Of a stretch of DNA of 64,000 bases, positions 1 to 8,277 are shown in pieces (the first letter of the stretch is position 1; each line of letters opens with the position of its first letter). The DNA comes from Georgenia sp. TF02-10 (GTDB lineage Bacteria > Actinomycetota > Actinomycetes > Actinomycetales > Actinomycetaceae). A program made the translations under genes and the position numbers. Below the pieces are notes generated by a model. That model did no database searches. It had not been told where the DNA came from and was given only the letters and a program-made list of their open reading frames with translations. Location of the stretch: positions 3,038,001 through 3,102,000 of the forward strand of contig NZ_CP094289.1 of the NCBI RefSeq assembly GCF_022759505.1, given 5' to 3'.

Positions 1-1
1 G

Positions 2-1039
2 GTGATGTGGCTGCTCTACGAGCACCCCGAGGTCCGGTTCGAGGACCTTCGGGAGAAGTACCTGGACGTGCGCAAGCGGGCCTTCCGCTACCCGCCGCTG
101 GGCGAGCTGGCCAGGCTCGTCTGCATCCCGACGTCGTCCGGCACGGGCGCCGAGGTCACCCCGTTCGCGGTCATCTCCGACCCGGCCACCGGGTACAAGT
201 ACCCGCTGGCGGACTACGCGCTGACTCCGTCGGTGGCGATCATCGACCCTGAGCTCACCGCCGAGATGCCCTCGACGCTGGCGGCCGACTCCGGGTTCGA
301 CGCGCTGACCCACGCCACCGAGGCGTACGTGTCCGTCTACGCCAACGACTTCACCGACGCCCTGGCGCTGCACGCGATCAGGATGGTCTTCGACAACATC
401 GCCACCTCGGTGAACGGCCGGCGCGACGGCGTCCCGCCGGCGGAGGTCCGCCGGGCCCGCGAGCGGATGCACAACGCCTCCACCATCGCGGGCATGGCAT
501 TCGGCAACGCCTTCCTCGGCATCGTCCACGCCATGGCCCACACCGTCGGCTCGACCTACCACCAGGTGCACGGCCGGACCAACGCCGTGCTGCTGCCGCA
601 CGTCGTCCGCTACAACGGGCAGGTCCCGACGAAGCTGAGCAACTGGCCCAAGTACGAGCGCTACGTCGCCCCGCAGCGCTTCCAGGACATCGCCCGGCAC
701 CTCGGCCTGCCGCACGCCACCCCGGCCGAGGCGGTGGAGGCCTACGCCACCGCCGTGGAGGAGCTGCGGGCCCGGCTGGGCATGCCGGGGTCCTTCGCCC
801 AGATGGGCGTCGCGGAGGTCGACTTCATCCCCGCGCTGGACACCCTGGCGATGCGGGCCTTCGAGGACCAGTGCGCCCCGGCGAACCCGCGGCTGCCGAT
901 GGTCGCCGACATGAAGGACATGATGCAGGCCGCCTACTACGGGGTCACCGTCGCGCAGGTCCGGGCCGACCGGGCCGCGGCGGCGGCCAGCGGGAACGAC
1001 GCCGCCGCACCGGCCACCGCACCGGCCGCCCGCCGGTAG
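2..1039 (+). CDS. adhE: Bifunctional aldehyde-alcohol dehydrogenase AdhE, C-terminal part (gene starts before the window)
   Basis: This is the iron-dependent alcohol dehydrogenase half of AdhE, which reduces acetaldehyde to ethanol with NADH; in complete AdhE the N-terminal half makes acetaldehyde from acetyl-CoA. The visible 345 residues contain the TSSGTGAEVTPFAV segment, GFDALTHATEAY (D100 and H104 of the fragment) and GIVHAMAH...HQVHG (H176 and H190); the spacing fits the four Fe ligands of the family. The match to the AdhE alcohol dehydrogenase domain continues up to base 2, so the true start lies upstream and the first Met seen here is internal. A strong hairpin follows the stop. That the missing part is the aldehyde dehydrogenase domain is inference; a single-domain iron alcohol dehydrogenase is the alternative. 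Confidence 0.88.
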   Translation: MMWLLYEHPEVRFEDLREKYLDVRKRAFRYPPLGELARLVCIPTSSGTGAEVTPFAVISDPATGYKYPLADYALTPSVAIIDPELTAEMPSTLAADSGFDALTHATEAYVSVYANDFTDALALHAIRMVFDNIATSVNGRRDGVPPAEVRRARERMHNASTIAGMAFGNAFLGIVHAMAHTVGSTYHQVHGRTNAVLLPHVVRYNGQVPTKLSNWPKYERYVAPQRFQDIARHLGLPHATPAEAVEAYATAVEELRARLGMPGSFAQMGVAEVDFIPALDTLAMRAFEDQCAPANPRLPMVADMKDMMQAAYYGVTVAQVRADRAAAAASGNDAAAPATAPAARR

Positions 1040-1050
1040 CGGGGCTTGGC

Positions 1051-1082
1051 GGGGCGGGGGACGGTCAGCCGTCCCCCGCCCC
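1051..1082. terminator. Bidirectional hairpin between adhE and the CNNM gene
   Basis: A perfect 14-bp stem (GGGGCGGGGGACGG with CCGTCCCCCGCCCC) around a TCAG loop lies between two convergent stop codons, 11 bases after the adhE stop and 5 bases beyond the stop of the minus-strand gene. There is no T-run, as is common in GC-rich actinobacteria. It can serve both transcripts. Confidence 0.75.
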
Positions 1083-1087
1083 CGCGC

Positions 1088-2143
1088 TCACGCCGGGCCG
1101 CGGTTGCCCGCCCGCTGCATGGAGTCCCGGACCTCCCCGACGAGCTCTTCGAGGATGTCCTCCAGGAACACCACGCCCAGGCAGGTGCCGGCGGTGCCGA
1201 CCACCCGGGCCAGGTGGGTGCCGGTGCGCTGCATCTCGGCCAGGGCGTCCTCCACCTCGTCGCCCGGCGCGACCGTGGCCAGGGCCCGCACCCGCCAGCC
1301 GGGCACCGGCTGGGACCGCTCGCCGTCGTCGGCGTAGAGCACGTCCTTCAGGTGCAGGTACCCGACCAGCTCCCCGTCCTCCCCGACCACCGGGAAGCGG
1401 GAGTAGCCGGTGCGGGCCACCTCCCGCTCGACGTCCTCGGGGGTGCAGCCCACCGGCAGGGTGAGCAGCTCCTCGAGCGGGACCATGACCTGCTCGGCGG
1501 TCTCCTCGGAGAACTCGATGGCGCCGGTGAGCAGGCCCAGGTCGTCCTGCAGGACGCCCTCGGCCCGGGACCGCTCGACGATCGAGGCGACCTCCTCGGC
1601 GGTGAAGGCGGAGGTGACCTCGTACTTGGGCTCGACGCCCACCAGCCGCAGGACGAGGTTGGCGAACCCGTTCAGGGCCACCACCAGCGGGTGGAGCACC
1701 TTGGACAGCCACACCAGCGGCGGGGCGAGGACCAGGGCCGCGCGCTCGGGGGAGGTCACCGAGAGGTTCTTGGGGACCATCTCCCCCAGCACGACGTGCA
1801 GGTAGACCACGAGCGCGAGCGCCAGCACGAAGGCGACGACGTGGCTCGCCTCCGCGGGCAGGCCGACGGCCACCAGCGGGCCCTGGACGAGGTGGGCCAG
1901 GGCCGGCTCGGCGACGACGCCCAGCCCGGTGGAGCACACGGTCACCCCGAGCTGGGCGCAGGCCAGCATGATGGTGACGTTCTCCATCGCGTACAGCACG
2001 GTGCGGGCCGCCCGCGACCCGGCCTCGGCGCGCGGCTCGATGCGGGAGCGGCGGGCGGACATGACGGCGAACTCGGCGCCGACGAAGAAGGCGTTCAGGG
2101 CGAGCAGGACGACGGCCAGCACCAGCGCGGCGGAGGTGCTCAC
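1088..2143 (-). CDS. CNNM/HlyC-CorC family membrane protein with CBS pair (short form)
   Basis: This 351-residue integral membrane protein has an N-terminal DUF21 (CNNM) transmembrane domain with the conserved VLGEMVPKNLSV segment, followed by a pair of CBS domains (YSRFPVVGEDGELVGYLHLKD; GVVFLEDILEELVGEV). It stops just after the CBS pair, so it lacks the C-terminal CorC_HlyC domain of its upstream partner. CNNM proteins are linked to Mg2+/Co2+ or Na+/Mg2+ transport; 'hemolysin' is a legacy name. The GTG start overlaps the stop of the upstream paralogue (GTGA), so the two are translationally coupled and may form a heteromer (inference). Confidence 0.88.
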   Translation of the reverse strand: MSTSAALVLAVVLLALNAFFVGAEFAVMSARRSRIEPRAEAGSRAARTVLYAMENVTIMLACAQLGVTVCSTGLGVVAEPALAHLVQGPLVAVGLPAEASHVVAFVLALALVVYLHVVLGEMVPKNLSVTSPERAALVLAPPLVWLSKVLHPLVVALNGFANLVLRLVGVEPKYEVTSAFTAEEVASIVERSRAEGVLQDDLGLLTGAIEFSEETAEQVMVPLEELLTLPVGCTPEDVEREVARTGYSRFPVVGEDGELVGYLHLKDVLYADDGERSQPVPGWRVRALATVAPGDEVEDALAEMQRTGTHLARVVGTAGTCLGVVFLEDILEELVGEVRDSMQRAGNRGPA

Positions 2144-3462
2144 GGCTCCTCCTCCGGCGCCGGCTCCGGCCAGACGCGCAGGCGGTCCACCCGCCGCCCG
2201 GCCATCTGCTCCACCCGCAGCACGACGCCGGCGACGGCGACCTGGTCCCCGACCCGGGGGATCCGGCCGAGCCGGTCCATCACCAGGCCGCCGAGGGTCT
2301 CGTACGGGCCGTCGTCGGGCACGCTGAGCCCCGCCTGGTGGGCCAGCTCGTCCGGCCGGAGCACCCCGGGGACCACCCAGGTCCCGCCCGGCCCGGCGTG
2401 GGTGCCGGAGCGGCGCCGGTCGTGCTCGTCCGCGACGTCCCCGACGAGCTCCTCCACCACGTCCTCCAGGGTGACGATGCCGGAGGTGCCGCCGTACTCG
2501 TCGACGACGACGGCCATCTGCAGGCCCTCCTCGCGCAGCCGGACCAGGAGCGGGGCGAGGGCCAGGGTCTCGGGCACCCGCGGGGCGTCGACCATCAGGG
2601 AGGAGGAGGCCACCGGGACCTCGGCGCGCCGCTCGTGAGGCACTGCGATGGCGCGGCGCAGGTGGACCAGCCCGACGACGTCGTCCGGGTCGTCGCCGAT
2701 GACCGGGAAGCGGGAGTGCCCGGTGCCCCGGGCCAGGGCGACGACGTCGGCCGCGGTGTCCTCCCGGGTCAGGGTGTGCATCCGGCCGCGGTCGGTCATG
2801 ACGTCGACGGCGGTCAGCGCGCCGAGCCCGAGGGACCGGGTGAGCAGGGTGGCGGTGGAGACGTCGAGGGTGCCCAGCTCCGCGGAGCGGCGCACCAGGG
2901 CGGCCAGCTCGGGGCCGGACCGCCCGCCGGAGAGCTCCTCGGCGGCCTCGACGCCGAACCGGTGCAGGATCGCGTTGGCCGAGCCGTTCAGGGCGATGAT
3001 GACCGGGCGGAGGGCGCGGGTGAAGGCGCCCTGCAGCGGGGCGACGATCCCGGCCGTGGCCAGCGGGTCGGCCAGCGCCAGGTTCTTCGGGACGAGCTCG
3101 CCGAAGACCATCGAGAAGGTGTTGACGGCCACCAGGGACAGCACGACGGCGGTGGCCGAGGCGGCGGCCTGGGCCAGCCCGGCGGAGCCCAGCGGCCCGG
3201 TGAGCAGCTCGGCCAGCGCCGACTGGGTGGTGTAGCCGAGCAGGATCGTGGTCAGGGTGATGCCGACCTGGGCGCTGGACAGGCCCAGGGAGAGGTGGCG
3301 CAGCGCCTTGCTGACGCCGGCCGCGCGCCGGTCGCCGGCCGCGACGCGGCGGTCCACGGTGCCGGGGTCCAGGGCCACCAGGGAGAACTCCGCGGCGACG
3401 AAGACGGCGGTCCCGGCGGTCAGCACGACGCCGAGCAGGACCATCAGCCACTCGGTCAGCAC
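2140..3462 (-). CDS. CNNM/HlyC-CorC family membrane protein with CBS pair and CorC_HlyC domain
   Basis: This 440-residue first gene of a two-gene operon begins at GTG (VLTEWLMVLLGV) with several hydrophobic helices of the DUF21 domain, including VFGELVPKNLAL. A CBS pair follows (HSRFPVIGDD..VVGLVHLR; VVDEYGGTSGIVTLEDVVEE), then a C-terminal CorC_HlyC domain (about residues 350-435). The VVDEYGG and EDVVEELVG motifs are diagnostic for the family. The likely role is divalent-cation transport or homeostasis at the membrane; the substrate cannot be read from sequence. It overlaps the downstream paralogue by four bases. Confidence 0.88.
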   Translation of the reverse strand: MLTEWLMVLLGVVLTAGTAVFVAAEFSLVALDPGTVDRRVAAGDRRAAGVSKALRHLSLGLSSAQVGITLTTILLGYTTQSALAELLTGPLGSAGLAQAAASATAVVLSLVAVNTFSMVFGELVPKNLALADPLATAGIVAPLQGAFTRALRPVIIALNGSANAILHRFGVEAAEELSGGRSGPELAALVRRSAELGTLDVSTATLLTRSLGLGALTAVDVMTDRGRMHTLTREDTAADVVALARGTGHSRFPVIGDDPDDVVGLVHLRRAIAVPHERRAEVPVASSSLMVDAPRVPETLALAPLLVRLREEGLQMAVVVDEYGGTSGIVTLEDVVEELVGDVADEHDRRRSGTHAGPGGTWVVPGVLRPDELAHQAGLSVPDDGPYETLGGLVMDRLGRIPRVGDQVAVAGVVLRVEQMAGRRVDRLRVWPEPAPEEEP

Positions 3463-4059
3463 GGCGTCTCCGGGCTGGGCGGGGTGGCCAGGCTGGGCGC
3501 GATCCTCGTCCTGGGCGTGGTCGCCGGGCTCAGCGCGCCGGGGGGCCGCACGGGCGGGCCGACCGAGGCGCGGTCGGCGGTGGAGGGTCGGGCTGGGGCG
3601 GGGTCGGCGGGATGTCGACCGCGGCGTGAGCGACGCATGGTGCGCCTGATCGTACCGAGCGGGCGGGGCCGGCGGCGCACCCGGCCGGGGGTGCCCGGCC
3701 GCCGCCCGGTGAGGGTCCGGCCACCGGCGGTTGCGGGGTTGGCCCGCCGTGTGCGACCTCAGGCCAGGAGCGCTGCCGGACACCCGGAGAGCCGCGCATC
3801 GGACCTCCTGAGGTCCCCGGACGACCCGCGGCCGGGACGAGTTCCCCGGGCCCGCCGTCGACCAGCAGACCCATCCGGTACCTCGGTCCAAGCCCCGCGT
3901 GACGCCGCCTTGACCGCGGCTTTTGGCAGGTGCCCCGAGGCCACCACAGACCGGGGCAGATCGGCGGAAACCGGCCCCTGAGGCCGCCTCCGCGCGAGCC
4001 GATCACCTAGGCTGGAAGCCGCGATCTTCATCACAGACCCGGAAGAGGGCGAACCCCGC
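3463..4059. other. Intergenic region between divergent CNNM operon and kgd
   Basis: This stretch of about 600 bases has no convincing gene; readings in it are arginine- and proline-rich shadows. It must hold the promoters of both divergent units. A TAGGCT hexamer at 4008-4013, about 46 bases before the kgd start, is a plausible -10 element, but no matching -35 is clear. Confidence 0.5.
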
Positions 4060-7000
4060 GTGTCCACCCAGGAGCACCCCGACATCAGCGCGACCTTCGG
4101 AGCCAACGAGTGGCTCATCGAGGAGCTGTACGAGAAGTACCGGCAGGACAAGAGGTCCGTGGACCCCGCGTGGTGGGACTTCTTCGCCGACTACGAGCGC
4201 GAGGGCGGCGCGGGCGCCGCCGACGACGTCGAGAGCGCCCCGCCCGGCCAGACCCCGGCGACCCCGGCGGAGCGGATCCCGGGCACGGGGAACGGCGCGG
4301 CGGCCGGCACGACGCCGCCGCAGCAGGCGCCCGCCGAGCAGGCCCCGGCCCGGCCGGCCCGGGACGAGCAGGCCCCGAGCAAGCCGGCGCCGCAGGCCCA
4401 GGCCCAGCAGGCACCCGCCAGGCCAGCCCAGGCCGACCAGGCCCCGGCGCAGCCGGCCTCGGCCGAGGCCGCCCCCGCCGCCCAGGCCGTCGAGCAGGCC
4501 CCGGCCGCCGTCGACGCCCCCACCGCGCCCCCCACCCCGGCGAGCGTGCCCGCCGTCGACGACCGCACCACCGTGGCCCAGGACCAGGTCCGCGGCGACC
4601 TGCCGCCGGCCCCGCCGGTCACCGCCCAGCCGCCCACCTCCCCCTACGCCGAGCGCGCCGCGCAGACCGCCTCCTCCGCCGCCACGGCCGCCGAGGACGA
4701 GACGGTCAAGCTGCGCGGCGTGGCCGCCCGCACGGCCAGCAACATGGAGGCCAGCATCGAGGTGCCGGTGGCGACGTCGGTGCGCGCGGTGCCGGCGAAG
4801 GTGATGGTGGACAACCGCATCGTCATCAACAACCACCTGGCCCGCTCCCGCGGCGGGAAGATCTCCTTCACCCACCTGATCGGCTTCGCGATGATCGAGG
4901 CGCTGGCCGAGGTGCCGGAGATGAACCACTCCTTCACCCAGACCGAGGACGGCAAGCCCGCCGTCTTCGAGCCGGCGCACGTCAACTTCGGCCTCGCCAT
5001 CGACCTGCCCCGCCCGGACGGCACCCGCACCCTGGTGGTGCCCTCGGTCAAGCGGGCCGAGGAGATGGACTTCGCGCAGTTCTGGCGGGCCTACGAGGAC
5101 CTGGTGCGCCGGGCCCGGGACAACAAGCTCACCGTGGAGGACTACGCCGGGACCACCATCTCGCTGACCAACCCCGGCGGGATCGGCACCGTGCACTCCA
5201 TCCCGCGGCTGATGAAGGGCCAGGGCACCATCGTCGGCGTCGGGGCGATGGAGTACCCGGCCGAGTTCGCCGGCACCTCCGCCAAGGCGCTCGCCCGGAT
5301 GGGCGTGTCCAAGGTCCTGACGCTGACCTCCACCTACGACCACCGGATCATCCAGGGCGCGGCGTCCGGGGAGTTCCTCCGCGCCATCCACACCAAGCTG
5401 CTCGGCACCGACGGCTTCTACGACCGGGTCTACGCCGCCCTGCGGGTGCCGTACGAGCCGGTGCGGTGGATGCGGGACGTGGAGTACTCCGCGGAGACCG
5501 AGCTGGGCAAGCCGGCCCGCATCGCCGAGCTCATCCACGCCTACCGCTCCCGCGGCCACTTCCTCGCCGACACCGACCCGCTGTCCTACCGCCAGCGCCG
5601 GCACGCCGACCTGGACATCACCAGCTACGGCCTGACGCTGTGGGACCTGGAGCGCACCTTCCCCACCGGCGGGCTGGGCGGCAGCCCGCAGATGACCCTG
5701 CGGGACATCCTCGGGCTGCTCCGGGACGCCTACTGCCGCACCATCGGCGTGGAGTACATGCACATCGCGGACCGGGCCCAGCGGGAGTGGTTCCAGGAGC
5801 GCCTGGAGACCCCCTACGCCAAGCCGTCCAGCGAGCAGCAGCTGCAGATCCTGCGCAAGCTCGGCCAGGCGGAGGCCTTCGAGACCTTCCTGCAGACGAA
5901 GTTCGTCGGCCAGAAGCGGTTCTCCCTCGAGGGTGGGGAGTCCCTCATCCCGCTGCTGGACACCGTGCTGACCGGCGCCGCCCGGGAGGGGCTGGACGAG
6001 GTCGCCATCGGCATGGCGCACCGCGGCCGGCTCAACGTCCTGGCCAACATCGCCGGGAAGTCCTACGGGCAGATCTTCTCCGAGTTCGAGGGCAACCAGG
6101 ACCCGCGCACCGTCCACGGCTCCGGCGACGTGAAGTACCACCTGGGCACCGAGGGCGTGTTCACCTCCCCGGACGGGGAGACGACCAAGGTGTACCTGGC
6201 CGCCAATCCCTCCCACCTGGAGGCCGGCGACGGCGTCCTGGAGGGTGTGGTGCGGGCCAAGCAGGACCGCATCGACCTGGGCGAGGCCGGGTTCTCCGTG
6301 CTGCCCATCCTCATCCACGGCGACGCCGCGTTCGCCGGGCAGGGCGTGGTCACCGAGACCCTCAACCTCTCCCAGCTGCGCGGGTACCGCACCGGCGGGA
6401 CCGTGCACATCATCGTCAACAACCAGATCGGGTTCACCACCGGGCCCTCCTCGGCCCGCTCCTCCTACTACCCCACCGACATCGCCAAGGGCCTGCAGGT
6501 CCCGGTCCTGCACGTCAACGGCGACGACCCGGAGGCCGTCGCCCGGGTGGCGGAGCTGGCGTTCGAGTACCGCCAGGACTTCCACAAGGACGTCATCGTG
6601 GACCTGGTCTGCTACCGCCGTCGGGGGCACAACGAGGGCGACGACCCGTCGATGACCCAGCCGGTGATGTACTCCCTGATCGAGAACAAGCGGTCCACCC
6701 GCACCCTGTACACCGAGTCCCTCATCGGCCGCGGCGACCTCACCGAGGAGCAGGCCGAGGCCGCGCTGAAGGAGTACCAGCAGGAGCTGGAGAAGGCCTT
6801 CACCGAGACCCGCGACGGCGGCTGGACCCCGCCGCAGACCGGTGAGCAGGTCCTCGGCCTGGAGCGGCCGGAGTCCCAGCAGGAGGACGCCGGGATGATG
6901 GTCGGCTGGCAGACCGCCGTGCCGGCCGAGGTCCTCCAGCGGATCGGCCAGGCGCACGTGCGCCCGCCCGCCGACTTCGCCGTCCACCCGAAGCTGGAGA

Positions 7001-8073
7001 AGCTCCTCGCCCGCCGCGAGGAGATGTCCCGCGCCGGCGGCATCGACTGGGGCTTCGGGGAGCTGCTCGCCTTCGGCTCGCTGCTGATGGAGGGCACGCC
7101 GGTGCGGCTGGCCGGGCAGGACACCCGGCGCGGCACCTTCGTCCAGCGCCACTCGGTGCTGCACGACCACACCAACGGCGCGGAGTGGACGCCGCTGATG
7201 TACCTCACCCCGGACCAGGCCAAGTTCTGGGTGTACGACTCCTCGCTGAGCGAGTACGCCGCGATGGCCTTCGAGTACGGCTACTCGGTGGAGCGGCCGG
7301 ACGCGCTGGTGCTCTGGGAGGCGCAGTTCGGCGACTTCGCCAACGGCGCGCAGATCGTCGTCGACGAGTTCATCTCCTCGGCCGAGCAGAAGTGGGGCCA
7401 GCACTCCTCCCTGGTGCTGCTCCTGCCGCACGGGTACGAGGGCCAGGGGCCGGACCATTCCTCCGGGCGCATCGAGCGGTTCCTGCAGATGTGCGCCGAG
7501 GAGAACATGATCGTCGCCCAGTCCTCCACCCCGGCGAACCATTTCCACCTGCTGCGCCGGCAGGCCTACGCCCGGCCCCGCAAGCCGCTCGTGGCGTTCA
7601 CCCCCAAGCAGCTGCTCCGGCTGAAGGCGGCGGCCTCGGCGGTGGAGGATTTCACCTCCGGCACGTTCCGGACGGTGATCGGCGAGGTGGAGCAGCGGGT
7701 CCGCGACGGCGGCGAGCAGGTCGAGCGGGTGCTGCTGTGCTCGGGGCGGATCTACTACGACCTGGCCGCCCGGCGCCTGAAGGACGTCGACGACAAGGTC
7801 GCCATCGTCCGGCTCGAGCAGCTCTACCCCCTCGACCTCGACGCGGTCCGCGCCGAGCTCGCCCGCTACCCCCGGGCCGAGGTGGTGTGGGTGCAGGACG
7901 AGCCGGAGAACCAGGGGCCGTGGACGTTCGTCTCCGACCACCTCCCGCCCGCCCTGGACGGGCGCGAGCTGCGGGTGGTCTCCCGCCCGGCGGCCGCCTC
8001 CCCGTCCACCGGCTCGCACAAGCGGCACGTGGAGGAGAACGCCCAGCTCATGGACGCCGCCTTCGCCCGCTGA
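4060..8073 (+). CDS. kgd: Multifunctional 2-oxoglutarate decarboxylase/dehydrogenase (Kgd/OdhA type)
   Basis: This 1337-residue TCA-cycle enzyme fuses an E2-like succinyltransferase core to the thiamine-diphosphate E1 component. The N-terminus (GANEWLIEELYEKYRQD) matches the Kgd/OdhA lead segment. Residues about 45-220 are an Ala/Pro/Gln-rich linker. The E2 core follows (about 225-460) with the STYDHRIIQG catalytic motif near residue 426. The E1 part has GMAHRGRLNVL (about 652), GDAAFAGQGVV (about 754) and RRRGHNEGDDPSMTQP (about 852). There is no lipoyl domain, as usual for Kgd, which works with the E2 of pyruvate dehydrogenase. In relatives the N-terminal segment is the site of FHA-protein (GarA/OdhI) inhibition. 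The GTG start follows a GGAAGAGGG ribosome site. It is followed by its own terminator. Confidence 0.96.
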   Translation: MSTQEHPDISATFGANEWLIEELYEKYRQDKRSVDPAWWDFFADYEREGGAGAADDVESAPPGQTPATPAERIPGTGNGAAAGTTPPQQAPAEQAPARPARDEQAPSKPAPQAQAQQAPARPAQADQAPAQPASAEAAPAAQAVEQAPAAVDAPTAPPTPASVPAVDDRTTVAQDQVRGDLPPAPPVTAQPPTSPYAERAAQTASSAATAAEDETVKLRGVAARTASNMEASIEVPVATSVRAVPAKVMVDNRIVINNHLARSRGGKISFTHLIGFAMIEALAEVPEMNHSFTQTEDGKPAVFEPAHVNFGLAIDLPRPDGTRTLVVPSVKRAEEMDFAQFWRAYEDLVRRARDNKLTVEDYAGTTISLTNPGGIGTVHSIPRLMKGQGTIVGVGAMEYPAEFAGTSAKALARMGVSKVLTLTSTYDHRIIQGAASGEFLRAIHTKLLGTDGFYDRVYAALRVPYEPVRWMRDVEYSAETELGKPARIAELIHAYRSRGHFLADTDPLSYRQRRHADLDITSYGLTLWDLERTFPTGGLGGSPQMTLRDILGLLRDAYCRTIGVEYMHIADRAQREWFQERLETPYAKPSSEQQLQILRKLGQAEAFETFLQTKFVGQKRFSLEGGESLIPLLDTVLTGAAREGLDEVAIGMAHRGRLNVLANIAGKSYGQIFSEFEGNQDPRTVHGSGDVKYHLGTEGVFTSPDGETTKVYLAANPSHLEAGDGVLEGVVRAKQDRIDLGEAGFSVLPILIHGDAAFAGQGVVTETLNLSQLRGYRTGGTVHIIVNNQIGFTTGPSSARSSYYPTDIAKGLQVPVLHVNGDDPEAVARVAELAFEYRQDFHKDVIVDLVCYRRRGHNEGDDPSMTQPVMYSLIENKRSTRTLYTESLIGRGDLTEEQAEAALKEYQQELEKAFTETRDGGWTPPQTGEQVLGLERPESQQEDAGMMVGWQTAVPAEVLQRIGQAHVRPPADFAVHPKLEKLLARREEMSRAGGIDWGFGELLAFGSLLMEGTPVRLAGQDTRRGTFVQRHSVLHDHTNGAEWTPLMYLTPDQAKFWVYDSSLSEYAAMAFEYGYSVERPDALVLWEAQFGDFANGAQIVVDEFISSAEQKWGQHSSLVLLLPHGYEGQGPDHSSGRIERFLQMCAEENMIVAQSSTPANHFHLLRRQAYARPRKPLVAFTPKQLLRLKAAASAVEDFTSGTFRTVIGEVEQRVRDGGEQVERVLLCSGRIYYDLAARRLKDVDDKVAIVRLEQLYPLDLDAVRAELARYPRAEVVWVQDEPENQGPWTFVSDHLPPALDGRELRVVSRPAAASPSTGSHKRHVEENAQLMDAAFAR

Positions 8074-8092
8074 CGCCCGTCGGTCGGTTCCA

Positions 8093-8130
8093 GGCCCGGC
8101 TGCCGCACGACGGCGGCCGGGCCCTTCCAC
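8093..8130 (+). terminator. Terminator after kgd
   Basis: GGCCCGGC pairs with GCCGGGCC, extended by TGCCG/CGGCG around a CACGA loop (8093-8123), and is followed by a pyrimidine-rich CTTCCACCTTCC tail. It lies 20 bases after the kgd stop and insulates kgd from the defence module downstream. Confidence 0.7.
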
Positions 8131-8277
8131 CTTCCGTGCGGGCCGCGGGGGCCGCCGTGATTCCGCGGCAGCGCGCCTGGGGTCACGTGCCCTCACCGCC
8201 CCGCAGTCCGCGTCTTCCGTCTTGGTGAGTATCCGCGCCTGCTCACAGACCATGTCACGACGCGCCTGGGGAGCGGC

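Noticed and set aside
1088-3462. Hemolysin or toxin genes
   Set aside because: The legacy 'hemolysin' label comes from HlyC/TlyC homology; the DUF21-CBS layout indicates CNNM cation-transport proteins.
4003-8253. A 1416-codon open frame on the minus strand opposite kgd
   Set aside because: It is antisense to a textbook Kgd protein. Its translation is rich in Gly/Val/Leu/Arg/His without domains, as expected from GC-rich third positions of the real gene.
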